Below, one piece after another: positions 17,253 through 26,383 of a stretch of 64,000 bases of DNA. The DNA lies in contig CP020563.1 of NCBI GenBank assembly GCA_002082585.1, positions 7,963,789 through 8,027,788 on the forward strand, written 5' to 3'. The DNA is from Kitasatospora albolonga. GTDB taxonomy: Bacteria; Actinomycetota; Actinomycetes; Streptomycetales; Streptomycetaceae. Position 1 is the first letter of the stretch, and each line of letters starts with the position of its first letter. Position numbers and translations under genes: made by a program. The notes under the pieces were generated by a model, which made no database searches, had not been told where the DNA came from, and saw only the letters and a program-made list of their open reading frames with translations.

Positions 17253-19409
17253 TCATCGCCGCCCGGCGGGCGGGGCCTGCGCCTCGGCGGCCGACGGAGG
17301 TGCGGCGGTGGCGGGCGGGGGAGCGGGGCCGATCTCGCACCAGACGGCCTTGCCCTCACCGCGGGGTTCGATGCCCCAGCGGGTGGCCACCGCGTCGAGC
17401 AGGAGCAGCCCCCGGCCCGACGTCGACGTCTCGCCCGGGGTACGCCGCCGGGGCCAGGCGCTCGACCGGTCCTGGACCGAAAGCCTGATCCGCCGCACCG
17501 GCTCGGGCAGCACCTCCAGGGTCAGGACCGCCCCGCCCTCGGTGTGCAGCAGCACGTTCACCAGCAGCTCACCCGTGACCAGTTCGGCGTCGTCGGCGAA
17601 CTCGCCCATGTCCCAGTCGGCGAGCGCCTGGCGCACGATCGCCCGGGCGTCCGACAGCCCCTCCGGGTCCGCCTGATGGATGTACTGGTGCAGCCGGGGC
17701 GCGTGCGAGGACCCCACATCGGGGCTGCGCCGCAGGACCAGGAGGGCCACGTCGTCCCCCGACCCCCACCGTTCCCAGAGCCGGTCCGAGAGATGGTCGG
17801 CCAGCGCCTCGGCCCCCGCGGGCCCGGCGCTCACCTCGTTCCGCAGCGCCTCCACCCCGGTGTCCAGATCGGCGCCCGGCTCCTCCACCAGACCGTCCGT
17901 GTACAGGACGAACGTCTCCCCGGGCACCAGGTCGAGCCGGGTCTCCGGATACTCCTCGTCCTTGAACTCCGTGGAGATCCCCAGCGGCAGCCCGCCGCGC
18001 ACCTGCGGACTGCCGACCCGCCCGTCGGTATGCCGGATCAGCGGCCCGAGGTGCCCGGCCCGGACCACCCGGGCCGCCCCCGTCGCCAGGTCGACCTGGG
18101 CGTAGGTGCAGGTGGCGAAGCGATCGGTGTCCAGTTCGGAGAGGAAGCGGGAGGCCCGCGCCAGCACGGTCGCCGGGGGATGCCCCTCGGCCGCGTACGC
18201 ACGCAGGGCGATGCGCAACTGGCCCATGATCGCGGCGGCATGGGTGTCGTGCCCCTGGACGTCCCCGACGACGAGCCCGTAACGGTTCTTGGGCAGCGAG
18301 ATCACGTCGTACCAGTCGCCGCCGACCTGCCGCCCGCTCCACGCCGCGTGGTAGCGCACCGCGATCTCGCCGCCCTCGATGTCCTGTATGCGGGGCGGGA
18401 GCATCGCGGACTGGAGCTGGGTGGCGAACTCCCGCTCCTCGTCGAAGAGCATCGCCCGCTGGAGGGACTGGGCCACGATGGCCGCGAGGCCCAGGCACAG
18501 AATCCGCTCGTCGGCGTTGAAGACCGTGCGCTCGCGGTAGAAGAGCGCGAGCCCGCCGAGCGACCGGGCCTGGGCCACCAGCGGCAGATAGGCGGCGGCC
18601 CGGAACCTCAGCTTCCCCAGATGCGGCTCCAGCACCGGATACCGCCGCGCCAGCGCCGCCAGGGACGTGATGAACCGCGGACGCCCGCTGCGGATGGCGT
18701 CCGCCAGCGGAAGGTTGCGCTCCAGGTCCCCGGAACCGAGCCCGTCGAGCGCCTCCAGCGACTCGCCGCTCAGCGCCACGATGTTCAGCGCGGAGTTCTC
18801 CACCAGCCCCAGGGCCAGCCCGTCCGCCCCCAGCCGGGCCAGTCCGCCCGGACCGGTGAGCGCGGCCGTCACATCGTCCACGGTCACCGCACGCGACATC
18901 GCGCTCGTCGTGCGCTCGACGATGCTGGTCTGACGCTGCCGCCGCTTTTCCAGATCGAGCACGAAGGCCGAATGGGTGACTTCCGCCGTCGCGTCGCGCA
19001 CGATCCCCACGATCCGGTGGGCCTTTCCGTCCTTCGAGCGCAGGACGCGGGCCTGGACATGAGTCCACTGGGGCGTCCCGTCGTCCAGCGGAACCCGGAA
19101 GTGGACATTGAAGGAATTGGTGCCGCCGGTGATCGCCTCGTCGATCGTGACATCCAGCCGGGCCCGCTCCGCCGGCTCCAGCCGCTCCACCAGCGCGCCG
19201 GGGCTCGCGTCGAACGTCGCCGGGTCCACACCGAAGACCGCGAGCCCCGCGTCGTCGATGTCCAGGGTCCGGGTGTCGAGGTCCCAGTCGAAGCTGCCGG
19301 TCCGGTTCATGGCGAGGCGCTCCGCCGGCCCGATCTCACCGTTGGTCTTCCCGTCGGTCCGGCGGAGCGGAGCGGCTTCGGCGTCCTGCCGCTGTTCGTG
19401 GTCGGTCAT
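17253..19409 (-). CDS. PAS-GAF-SpoIIE phosphatase with C-terminal anti-sigma-type ATPase domain
   Basis: The 718-residue protein is a multidomain regulator. A PAS domain covers about residues 35-140. A GAF domain follows at about 165-330. A SpoIIE-type PP2C phosphatase has GGDWYD and GDVQGHD around residues 390-420 and TDGLVE and DDVALLVL later. A HATPase_c domain of the RsbW type (ELVTGELLVNVLLHT and GRGLLLLDAVATRWG) covers about 585-700. Such proteins dephosphorylate anti-sigma-factor antagonists and may also bind sigma factors or antagonists, linking a sensed signal to sigma control. ATG at 19409 has GGAG upstream. It is divergent from the hydrolase gene and alone in its transcript. Confidence 0.9.
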   Translation of the reverse strand: MTDHEQRQDAEAAPLRRTDGKTNGEIGPAERLAMNRTGSFDWDLDTRTLDIDDAGLAVFGVDPATFDASPGALVERLEPAERARLDVTIDEAITGGTNSFNVHFRVPLDDGTPQWTHVQARVLRSKDGKAHRIVGIVRDATAEVTHSAFVLDLEKRRQRQTSIVERTTSAMSRAVTVDDVTAALTGPGGLARLGADGLALGLVENSALNIVALSGESLEALDGLGSGDLERNLPLADAIRSGRPRFITSLAALARRYPVLEPHLGKLRFRAAAYLPLVAQARSLGGLALFYRERTVFNADERILCLGLAAIVAQSLQRAMLFDEEREFATQLQSAMLPPRIQDIEGGEIAVRYHAAWSGRQVGGDWYDVISLPKNRYGLVVGDVQGHDTHAAAIMGQLRIALRAYAAEGHPPATVLARASRFLSELDTDRFATCTYAQVDLATGAARVVRAGHLGPLIRHTDGRVGSPQVRGGLPLGISTEFKDEEYPETRLDLVPGETFVLYTDGLVEEPGADLDTGVEALRNEVSAGPAGAEALADHLSDRLWERWGSGDDVALLVLRRSPDVGSSHAPRLHQYIHQADPEGLSDARAIVRQALADWDMGEFADDAELVTGELLVNVLLHTEGGAVLTLEVLPEPVRRIRLSVQDRSSAWPRRRTPGETSTSGRGLLLLDAVATRWGIEPRGEGKAVWCEIGPAPPPATAAPPSAAEAQAPPAGRR

Positions 19410-19678
19410 GCATGCTCCGGAGGTCGTCCGGCGGGGCGCGCGGCGACGCGCCCCGTAGTCCTCAATTGTCGAGCCGCTTCCACCGGAGTGCCACAGCGGA
19501 TCACCACCGGTTTGCCCTCCGGAACGCACGGAGCAGCGCCTGCCGCAACTCCTGTCCCGGCCCCCTCGCGCACCCCCCCCGAACCAGCCCGCCCGCCCCC
19601 CCGTGTCCCGAGCGGGGCCGGGGAGTCGCAGAATGGCAGCCCCAGGTCTCCACCGTGCCCAGTGATCGGAGCGCACAC

Positions 19679-20761
19679 ATGACCGACGACCGGCCCGTCC
19701 TGCTGGAGACCCGGGGGAGCTCCCTCCACATCGTCCTGAACCGCCCCCGCGCCATCAACGCCCTCACCCACACCATGGTGCGGCTGCTCGACGAGGCGCT
19801 CACCGGCGCCGAACAGGACCGGACCGTCACCTCGGTGGTCCTGACCGGAGCGGGCGACCGGGGCCTGTGCGCGGGCGGCGACATCCGCGCCCTCCACGAC
19901 GACACCCGCGCCGGAGGCCGCGCGTCGCTGGGGTTCTGGCGCGACGAGTACCGCCTCAACGCCCGCATCGCCCGGTTCCCCAAGCCGTACGTCGCCCTGA
20001 TGGACGGCATCGTGATGGGCGGGGGAGTCGGGGTCTCTGCCCACGGCTCCCTCCGGGTCGTCACGGAACGCTCCCGGGTCGCCATGCCCGAGACCGGCAT
20101 CGGCTTCGTCCCCGATGTCGGCGGCACCCACCTGCTGGCCGCCGCCCCCGGCGAACTGGGCACCCACCTGGCCCTCACCGGCCGTAGCGCCGGGGCGGCC
20201 GACGCCCTCCTGTGCGGCCTCGCCGACCACTACGTACCCACCCTGCGGCTGCCGGAGCTCACCGAAGCCGTGGCCGCGGCGACGACCGCCGACGAGGTGG
20301 CGCAGGCGGTACGGGGCTCCGCCGGGGAACCGCCCGCCGGTGAACTCGCCGCGCAGCGCGACTGGATCGACGCCTGCTACGCGGCGGACACCGTCGAGGA
20401 GATCGTCCGGCGGCTCCACGACAGCGCTGCCCCCGCGGCGGCCGGGGCGGCGGCGGAGCTCTCGGGCCGGTCGCCCCTGGCGCTCAAGGTCACGCTCGCC
20501 GCCCTGCGCCGGGCCGCCCGCCTCGACAGCCTGGAAGCCGTCCTCGACCAGGAGTTCCGCGTCTCCGGCCGGGTACGCGAGGAGCCCGACTTCGTGGAGG
20601 GCGTACGCGCCCGGATCATCGACAAGGACGGCAGCCCGCAGTGGAAACCGGCCACCCTCGCCGAGGTGGACGACAGCGCGGTCGCCCGCTTCTTCGCCCC
20701 CCTCGGACCGGGTGAGCAGGAGCTCGGCCTCGCCCCCGGCACCGCCGACGGGACGACCTGA
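19679..20761 (+). CDS. 3-hydroxyisobutyryl-CoA hydrolase (enoyl-CoA hydratase/isomerase superfamily)
   Basis: The 360-residue protein has the crotonase fold with LCAGGDIRALHDD (residues 62-74), the oxyanion-hole segment DGIVMGGGVGVSAHGSLRVVTE and the PETGIGFVPDVGGTHLL block that marks the hydrolase subgroup, plus the longer C-terminal region with DFVEGVRARIIDKD. It should hydrolyse 3-hydroxyisobutyryl-CoA in valine catabolism in the cytoplasm. No other valine-pathway gene is adjacent. ATG at 19679 is the first codon matching the family start. Confidence 0.9.
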   Translation: MTDDRPVLLETRGSSLHIVLNRPRAINALTHTMVRLLDEALTGAEQDRTVTSVVLTGAGDRGLCAGGDIRALHDDTRAGGRASLGFWRDEYRLNARIARFPKPYVALMDGIVMGGGVGVSAHGSLRVVTERSRVAMPETGIGFVPDVGGTHLLAAAPGELGTHLALTGRSAGAADALLCGLADHYVPTLRLPELTEAVAAATTADEVAQAVRGSAGEPPAGELAAQRDWIDACYAADTVEEIVRRLHDSAAPAAAGAAAELSGRSPLALKVTLAALRRAARLDSLEAVLDQEFRVSGRVREEPDFVEGVRARIIDKDGSPQWKPATLAEVDDSAVARFFAPLGPGEQELGLAPGTADGTT

Positions 20762-20806
20762 GACCGAGCCCCGACCACAGCCCCTCCCTCTGGACCGCTT
20801 CCCTTC

Positions 20807-21034
20807 CTACCGGTCGCTGCCGGACAGGCTCGGCTGCAACTCCCGCACCAGGGCGAACAGCCGGTCCTCGTTCCCCGCCAGCCCCGCGCCGCTCAGGGCC
20901 CGGTCGGCCTCCCGCATCGGTGAGGTGAGCAGCGGCAGGTACAGGGGTGCGTCTTCCGGGTCCGAGAGCGCGGCCCGGGTGGCCTCCAGCAGGCGGACGT
21001 ACGCCTGCGCCGCGGCGAGCTCGTCTTTGTCCAT
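20807..21034 (-). CDS. small hypothetical protein
   Basis: Seventy-five residues, acidic, predicted mostly helical (MDKDELAAAQAYVRLLEATRAA at the start). AGGAGA precedes the ATG at good spacing, and the next gene upstream on this strand ends 74 nt before it. I recognise no family. Confidence 0.6.
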   Translation of the reverse strand: MDKDELAAAQAYVRLLEATRAALSDPEDAPLYLPLLTSPMREADRALSGAGLAGNEDRLFALVRELQPSLSGSDR

Positions 21035-21108
21035 CTCAGCGTCTCCTGGTCAGAGGTGTCGGACCGTCAAGCATCTCCTACGGGTCTGACAACGCCCCTC
21101 CGAGCCGG

Positions 21109-21582
21109 TCAGCGCACCCCGGGAACTCCCGCCGGTGGCTCAACCTCCAGATACCGCCGCCTGCGAGGACCCCGGTAGAGCAGCACGGTCCAGCCGAGCC
21201 CGCGCAGCACCTCGGCGCACTCGGCCAGCGCCTCCTCCTCGTGGTGGGCGGCGCCGCTGCCCGGCGGCCCGGCCCAGTCGACCCGTACCGACCTCGCCGC
21301 CTCACCCGCCCGCACCCGGTACCCGGCCGACACCCGGCGGCCCGACGCGTCAACGGCCGACGGAGCCGCCCCGGAACTCTCCAGGGCCAACGCGACCGCC
21401 CGCACCGGCCGGTGCAGCTCCCACGGGGCCGGACCGGCCCGCCCGCCGCCGGTCAGACGGCGGATCTGGAGCAGCCCCTCGAAGGCGGTCCGCACCGAAG
21501 CGGCGCGCGCCTCGGCGCTCCCGGCGAGCGGCGGCCCGTCCCCGGTCGCGGGTTCGAAACCGGTGCTCTCCCCACTGCCCAT
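21109..21582 (-). CDS. hypothetical protein
   Basis: A 157-residue protein with no recognised domain. The middle contains VRAVALALESSG and a short conserved-looking end LRGLGWTVLLYRGPRRRRYLEVEPP, which suggests a small alpha/beta domain. A GGGGGA sequence precedes the ATG. It is on the same strand as, and upstream of, the 75-residue gene, with 74 nt between them. Confidence 0.6.
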   Translation of the reverse strand: MGSGESTGFEPATGDGPPLAGSAEARAASVRTAFEGLLQIRRLTGGGRAGPAPWELHRPVRAVALALESSGAAPSAVDASGRRVSAGYRVRAGEAARSVRVDWAGPPGSGAAHHEEEALAECAEVLRGLGWTVLLYRGPRRRRYLEVEPPAGVPGVR

Positions 21583-21679
21583 CCGTCCCCCTGAACTCGG
21601 ACCACGCGTACGGGCCCAGTGTGCACCGGGGCAGTGACACCGCCCGGCGGCCGGAGCGGGACGTGCGCGGCGGCATGGT

Positions 21680-22195
21680 TCAGACCGCTCCCCGGAAGTC
21701 CTCCTCCACGGCGGCCTTGAGACGCTTGAGGGTGGTCCGGATGTTGCCGCGCTGGAACTGGGCGAAGGTCTTCCCGCCCGTCGCGACGCGATCGAAAGCG
21801 CCCGCCAGGAAGTCCGGCCAGGAACGCCGGTCGTCGGTCCAGGTCTCCGTCACCCGGGTCCCGCCGTCCACCGCTTCGAAGCGGTACTCCCAGGTGGCGA
21901 TCGGCCCGGGAAGCCGGGGCCGCCGCAGGCCGATGGCGTGGACCCGGAAGGCGAAGCGCTCACCCGGGTCGGCCGCCGTCACGGTGCAGCGGGTCGTCCA
22001 GCTCATGGCGCCGCGCTTGTTCCGGCCCTCGAAGACCATGCCGACGTACGCGTCGCGCCGCTCACCCCGGACGGTCGCTCCCCGGTTCTCGGGGCTCCAC
22101 CGGCCCATCGTGGTGGGGTCGCTGAGCCGGTCGTACACCTGTGCCGGAGGCGCGTCGATGACGATGCTGTCCGCCACGGACATGGTGCGGGGCAT
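21680..22195 (-). CDS. SRPBCC (START-like) lipid/ligand-binding protein
   Basis: The 171-residue protein shows the Bet v1-like SRPBCC pattern: SIVIDAPPAQVYDRLSDPTTMGRWSPENRGATV at the N-terminus, WEYRFEAVDGGTRVTETWTDDR in the middle and a long C-terminal helix. These proteins bind hydrophobic ligands in a cavity and may act in polyketide cyclisation or in stress; here the ligand is unknown. ATG at 22195 follows AAGGAG; the longer frame to 22285 is not supported. Confidence 0.82.
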   Translation of the reverse strand: MPRTMSVADSIVIDAPPAQVYDRLSDPTTMGRWSPENRGATVRGERRDAYVGMVFEGRNKRGAMSWTTRCTVTAADPGERFAFRVHAIGLRRPRLPGPIATWEYRFEAVDGGTRVTETWTDDRRSWPDFLAGAFDRVATGGKTFAQFQRGNIRTTLKRLKAAVEEDFRGAV

Positions 22196-22373
22196 GGCGC
22201 AACTCCTTGTCCACGGTCGTCGTCGGGCCGTACCCGGGGCCGGACGGACCGTGGCGCCGACATCCCGGGCCCACACCTTACTCACGAGTAGCTACGTCTG
22301 TGGAGACGCGGGAGCACACCAGGGCCCCGCATCGGAGCCTGGGCATCCGAGCCCCCCGGCATTCGAGCCTCCT

Positions 22374-22440
22374 GGCACCAGAACCTCTGCACCAGATCCC
22401 CCGGCACCAGCCCCTCTGCACCAGACCTCCCCCGGCACCA
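22374..22440. repeat. imperfect 29-31 bp direct repeat, non-coding
   Basis: Units starting GGCACCAG at 22374, 22403 and 22434, each containing CTCTGCACCAGA, follow one another downstream of the DUF6286 gene. No reading frame with coding character runs through them. They may be a degenerated transcription-end region. Confidence 0.5.
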
Positions 22441-22457
22441 GAGCCCCGGCACCCAGG

Positions 22458-23072
22458 TCACCGGGCCCGCCGCTCCCGCCGGTTCGCCACCCGCACCCGT
22501 ACATCGGCCGGGAGATCGCGTACGCCCGCGCAGCGACGCGCGTCCTCGACGACCCCGGCGGCCACCCGGCGCACCACTTCCGCGGGCCGCGCCTCGGGCT
22601 CCACGACCAGCGTCACCGACGCCCGCAGCGGCCGGCCCGCCAGCCGTACCCGGGCGCGCGCCACACCGTCGACCCCGGCCGCCTGCGAGGTCATCGCCCG
22701 CTCCCACGCCCGCCGCCGCAGCGTGAGACCGGCACCCCGCAGACCGACCCACCGGGGACCGGCCGTCGACACCTGGGCCGCGAACCACCGGACCGACAAT
22801 GCCAGTACGAGGGTGAGCGCCACGATCACCACAGGCGTCCACCACCCGCTCTCCCGCAGCCGGGCCAGCCCGCCGCGATCCAGCAGCACCCTTTCGGCCG
22901 CGCGCCCGGACCACCAGCCCGGCACTTCGCGCCCCGCCCGGCCCAGCCCCGAACCGTCCCCGACGGCCAGCAGGGTCCCGCCGCCCAGCAGGGCCAGGCC
23001 GACCGTTCCGAGCAGCACCCGGTTCACCGCGCCACGCCCGATCACCGACCTGCCTCCCACACCGCCGCTCAC
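22458..23072 (-). CDS. DUF6286-like membrane protein of the Asp23 locus
   Basis: A 204-residue protein with two hydrophobic segments (about residues 13-30 and 65-85) followed by a soluble C-terminal domain of 100 residues rich in Val and Arg (VARARVRLAGRPLRASVTLVVEP). This fits the actinobacterial DUF6286 family that accompanies Asp23/Gls24 genes. The GTG start at 23072 overlaps the upstream gene's stop (GTGA), so it is the last gene of a tightly coupled envelope-stress operon. Function is unknown; a membrane anchor for Asp23-type proteins is inferred. Confidence 0.7.
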   Translation of the reverse strand: MSGGVGGRSVIGRGAVNRVLLGTVGLALLGGGTLLAVGDGSGLGRAGREVPGWWSGRAAERVLLDRGGLARLRESGWWTPVVIVALTLVLALSVRWFAAQVSTAGPRWVGLRGAGLTLRRRAWERAMTSQAAGVDGVARARVRLAGRPLRASVTLVVEPEARPAEVVRRVAAGVVEDARRCAGVRDLPADVRVRVANRRERRAR

Positions 23073-24133
23073 GCCCCGCCTCCGTCCCGGGGCCTGCTGA
23101 CAGCCCCTTCCCCGTGCAGCTCCCGGGCTCCGCCGTCCCGCGGCTCGTCCCGCGCCCCGGACTCCTCGGGCACCCCGGACATGCCCGCGCCCGGTGACCT
23201 GACCCCCGTGAGCTCCTGCGGCGCCCGGCCGTACCCGCCCGCCTCGCGCCGTACCCGTACCCGGACCCGTAGAACGGGCGTACGGGCCAGACCCAGCTCC
23301 GGCAGGCTCGCGCCCAGTACCCGGACGGCCTCGGCGCGTACCTCGTCCGGGTCGCCGTACCCCACACCGGCCAGGACCCTCGCCCGTCGGCGCCGCACGC
23401 TCACCCGGGCGTGGACCACCCCGGGGACGCCGAGGGCCCGTTCCCGCAGGACGCGGGCCGCCGCCGTACGGTCGAGCGCCGCCCGTACGTCCGGGGCGGG
23501 CGCCGCCATCCGCAGCCGCCGCCGCAGCCCCGGCAGGAGCGCGCAGCCCAGCAGCCACGCGCCCACCAGGGCCGCGACCGCTCCGCCGAGCCGTACGGCG
23601 GTGTCCGCCGGACCGTGGCCCGACGCCCAGTCGAGCACCGCCGTACGCCACCCGGCCGGGGCTTCGCCGAACCGGACCGCGACCACATCCACCAGCACAA
23701 GCCCGCACGCCACGGCTCCCACGGCCGCCAGCACCGCCGCGGGAACGCGGCGCCGCGCCCTGATCCGCGGGCCGGAACCGCCCTTGCCGTCGCCCGGGCT
23801 GTTGGCCGCCTCCACGGCATCCAGGGCCGCCGTCGGAGCGCCGGGCGACAGCGCGTCGACACGGACCTCGGCGCGCGGCACGGACAGCCCGGTCAGGGTG
23901 GCCGTCCGGGTCGCCGCCCGCTCCCGGACCCGCCGCGCGGCCTCGTCGGCCCGCACCGGATAGGGCAGCCGCACCCCGACCGCGATCCGCGCGGAGGCCC
24001 CGCGCACGGCGGCCGAACCCCGGAGCACCGACCCACCGTCGGGCAGCGCCTCGGCGGCGGCCCGCTCGGCGATCCGCCGGACCGCACGCGGGGCCACCGT
24101 CGTCGTACCGCGTTCACCGGCGGGCACCGTCAC
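23069..24133 (-). CDS. Asp23-like/DUF6286-like two-domain membrane protein
   Basis: The 354-residue protein starts GERGTTTVAPRAVRRIAERAAAEA and continues with VRLPYPVRADEAARRVRERA, a pattern like the Asp23/Gls24 fold, over the first 110 residues. Two transmembrane segments follow at about 130-150 and 180-205. A second soluble domain (about 230-300; VVHARVSVRRRRARVLAGV) resembles DUF6286. The C-terminal 55 residues are low complexity. GTGA overlaps link it to the genes on both sides. It probably forms a membrane-associated complex with the Asp23 protein of the same operon; this is inference from linkage. Confidence 0.65.
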   Translation of the reverse strand: MTVPAGERGTTTVAPRAVRRIAERAAAEALPDGGSVLRGSAAVRGASARIAVGVRLPYPVRADEAARRVRERAATRTATLTGLSVPRAEVRVDALSPGAPTAALDAVEAANSPGDGKGGSGPRIRARRRVPAAVLAAVGAVACGLVLVDVVAVRFGEAPAGWRTAVLDWASGHGPADTAVRLGGAVAALVGAWLLGCALLPGLRRRLRMAAPAPDVRAALDRTAAARVLRERALGVPGVVHARVSVRRRRARVLAGVGYGDPDEVRAEAVRVLGASLPELGLARTPVLRVRVRVRREAGGYGRAPQELTGVRSPGAGMSGVPEESGARDEPRDGGARELHGEGAVSRPRDGGGA

Positions 24134-24357
24134 CGCCGCCTCCCCGCAAGCGAGTCGAGGAACTCCTGCAGACCGGTGCCCTCGTCCACGAGCCGCCCGG
24201 CGAACCAGCCCAGGGCGCCGAGCGCGCCGACCACGAGGAACGCCCCGAACCCGCCGAACCAGCCCGCGAACCCCAGCGCCATGCCCGCCGCCGCCCCGAG
24301 CACGCCCCGGCCCGGCACACCGTCCGCCGGGCCGGGCCCTTCCACCCTCGATGTCAC
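24130..24357 (-). CDS. DUF2273-like small integral membrane protein
   Basis: Seventy-five residues with two glycine-rich hydrophobic segments (GAAAGMALGFAGWFGGFGAF and LVVGALGALGWFAG) and a short charged end. DUF2273 proteins (AmaP partner family) co-occur with Asp23 and help bind it to the membrane in Gram-positives. GTG start at 24357, five nt after the Asp23 stop; GTGA overlap with the next gene. Confidence 0.75.
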   Translation of the reverse strand: MTSRVEGPGPADGVPGRGVLGAAAGMALGFAGWFGGFGAFLVVGALGALGWFAGRLVDEGTGLQEFLDSLAGRRR

Positions 24358-24361
24358 GCCG

Positions 24362-24886
24362 TCACGCCACGCGGGTCTCGGTCACGGCGGCCTCGTCGTC
24401 GTCCTCGGGCAGGTGCACGTCGTTCACGGTCACATTGACCTCGACGACCTCCAGGCCCGTCGTCCGCTCCACCGCCGCGATGACGTTCTCGCGCACGTCC
24501 CGCGCCACATCGGTGATCGCGACGCCGTACTCGACGACGAGGTCCAGATCGATGGCCGTCTGCCGCTCGCCCACCTCGACCTTGACGCCCCGTCCGACGT
24601 TCGGCCGGCCGCCCGGCACGCGGTCGCGCACCGCGCCGATCGTGCGGGAGAGGCCGCCGCCCATGTCGTACACGCCCGGAATCTCCCGGGCCGCCATCCC
24701 CGCGATCTTCACGACGACGGTGTCGGCGATCGACGTACGGCCCCGGGTCGCCGCGGGCTCGGACGCCCCGGTGGTCCCGTGCCCCACGGTCGTCGTGCCG
24801 TCGGTCCCACGGTTCTGCTTCGGCCCGCCCGCGCCCGCCCGTGTGTCGGCGGCGGGAACGGCTGCGGCTGTCTGGGTGGTGGTCAT
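24362..24886 (-). CDS. Asp23/Gls24 family envelope stress protein
   Basis: The 174-residue protein has a disordered 55-residue N-terminus, then a full Asp23 domain: TSIADTVVVKIAGMAAREIPGVYDMGG, VGRGVKVEVGERQTAIDLDLVVEYG and VIAAVERTTGLEVVEVNVTVNDVH. Asp23 proteins are abundant, form filaments or networks at the membrane and respond to cell-wall stress. It is the first gene of the leftward operon and lies divergent from an ECF sigma gene; GAGGAG precedes the ATG. The 274-bp gap between them probably contains both promoters. Confidence 0.92.
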   Translation of the reverse strand: MTTTQTAAAVPAADTRAGAGGPKQNRGTDGTTTVGHGTTGASEPAATRGRTSIADTVVVKIAGMAAREIPGVYDMGGGLSRTIGAVRDRVPGGRPNVGRGVKVEVGERQTAIDLDLVVEYGVAITDVARDVRENVIAAVERTTGLEVVEVNVTVNDVHLPEDDDEAAVTETRVA

Positions 24887-25160
24887 GGAAACTCCTCGCA
24901 CATCGCTCGGCTCGTTCTGCCTGACATCTCGTTGGACACGCTGTCCGCCGATTCGTCACGCGGGTTCCCGGAAACTTTTCGCCGATTCCCGATCGGACAG
25001 CGCGACCGGGGGCACACCAGTGCGTGACGTTTCGCCGTACCGGGTGTCCAAGAGAAGACCGCGACGGCAGAAGAGAACAGAAGAAGACGACGGAAGAAGA
25101 CCGACAGGACCCGCAGCACCGAGAAGGTGTCGTGCGACCGACTGAGGGAGGGGCTGGTCC

Positions 25161-25748
25161 GTGCCCGGCGACGGGAATCAGATGACGGAACGGGCGCCGG
25201 AGGGCGCCCGGACCGACGAGGCGCTGCTGGTCGTACGGGCCGGGGAGGGCGACGAGGACGCGTTCGAGACGCTGGTACGGCGGCACAGCCCCGCCATGCT
25301 GCAACTCGCGGTGCGGCTCCTGGGGGACCGGGCGGACGCGGAGGACGCCGTTCAGGACGCCTTCGTCAGCGCCTGGCGCAAACTCCCCGAGTTCCGCCGG
25401 GACGCCTCGTTCCACACATGGCTCCACCGCATCGTCACCAACCGCTGCCTCAACCGGCTCAGGTCGCGCAGACCGGCGGCCGACCTCGATTCGGTTCCCG
25501 AGCAGGCCGCCCCGGAGCACCAGGCATCCCCCGTACGCGCCGTCGAGTCGCGGGCCGCGGCCGACGCGCTGGCCGAGGCGATGGCCGGCCTCTCGCCCGA
25601 GCAGCGTGTCTGCTGGGTGCTCCGGGAGATGCAGGGACTGTCGTACGAGAGCATTGCGGAAACGGTCGGAATCAGTCTGCAGGCGGTCCGCGGCCGGGTC
25701 TTCCGTGCCCGCCGCTACCTGACGGAGGCGATGAGCGCATGGCGATGA
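25161..25748 (+). CDS. ECF-type RNA polymerase sigma factor
   Basis: The 195-residue protein has region 2 (AFETLVRRHSPAMLQLAVRLLGDRADAEDAVQDAFVSAWRKLPEF, then TWLHRIVTNRCLNRLR) and region 4 (LSPEQRVCWVLREMQGLSYESIAETVGISLQAVRGRVFRARRYL), with no extra domain. The GTG at 25161 has GAGGGAGG in front; an ATG seven codons in is an alternative. Its last codons overlap the next gene, which carries a zinc-binding anti-sigma motif, so it is likely held inactive by that product and released by envelope stress. The divergent Asp23 operon is the likely target. Confidence 0.93.
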   Translation: MPGDGNQMTERAPEGARTDEALLVVRAGEGDEDAFETLVRRHSPAMLQLAVRLLGDRADAEDAVQDAFVSAWRKLPEFRRDASFHTWLHRIVTNRCLNRLRSRRPAADLDSVPEQAAPEHQASPVRAVESRAAADALAEAMAGLSPEQRVCWVLREMQGLSYESIAETVGISLQAVRGRVFRARRYLTEAMSAWR

Positions 25749-26383
25749 GCGCCAACCCCGGCCGGCCGGAAGAGGGCCGGTACGAAGAGGAGGAACGGCT
25801 CGCCTGCGGGCGCCTGCTGAGCGATGTCTGGGACGCCTGGGACACCGGCCGGACAGCCGCCGACCCCCACCTGGCGTCCTGCCCGCACTGCTCGGCGGCC
25901 CTGGCGGAACTCACCGGACTGGGCGATGCCGTACGCCGTACCTGCGCCGAGGAGCCCGGCTTCCCCGAAGCGGCCACGGCCGCGGTCACGGCCCGTGTGA
26001 TGGACCTCGTCCGGCTCGAACTGCGCCCCGGCCGCCCGCTCCCCCTCGGGGAACCGGAGGAGGACCACTGGATCGTCGAGGCCACGGCGGCACGGCTGCT
26101 GCGGGCGGCGGTCGACGCGCTGCCCGGGGTACGGGCCGGGAGCTGCCGGATCGCCCCGCTCGACCCGGCCGACCCGACGGGCCCCGTCCATGTACGCGTC
26201 GAGGTCGCGGCGAGCCTGGGCCGGTCCCTGCCGGACGTGGCCGACGCCGTACGCGTACGGATCGCCGAGGCCGCCGACCGGGACATCGGCATCCGCCTCG
26301 GAGCGGCCGACGTGCGGGTCGTGGACATCCTGGAGGAAGAGGACGGCGGAAGCGGCCACGGCAGGGGAGGAGCGGCGCGATGA
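25745..26383 (+). CDS. anti-sigma zinc-finger (ZAS-like) / Asp23-like fusion protein
   Basis: The 212-residue product has an N-terminal segment with HLASCPHC (H-x3-C-x2-C, about residues 40-47), the zinc-binding motif of ZAS anti-sigma factors, and a C-terminal Asp23-like domain (about residues 105-200: LLRAAVDALPGVRAGSCRIAPLD and VHVRVEVAASLGRSLPDVADAVRVRI). No membrane segment is visible, so signal reception would come through the Asp23-like part or a partner. The ATG at 25745 forms an ATGA overlap with the sigma gene; an ATG two codons upstream is possible. The third gene follows by another ATGA overlap. Confidence 0.75.
   Translation: MSANPGRPEEGRYEEEERLACGRLLSDVWDAWDTGRTAADPHLASCPHCSAALAELTGLGDAVRRTCAEEPGFPEAATAAVTARVMDLVRLELRPGRPLPLGEPEEDHWIVEATAARLLRAAVDALPGVRAGSCRIAPLDPADPTGPVHVRVEVAASLGRSLPDVADAVRVRIAEAADRDIGIRLGAADVRVVDILEEEDGGSGHGRGGAAR

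Noticed and set aside
22374..22440. Possible CRISPR-like array because of spaced direct repeats
   Set aside because: Too few and too imperfect units, no unique spacers and no cas genes.
22292..22504. Glycine-rich minus-strand frame across the 29-31 bp repeats
   Set aside because: Out of frame with the DUF6286 gene and lacking a ribosome-binding site; the repeats are more likely non-coding.
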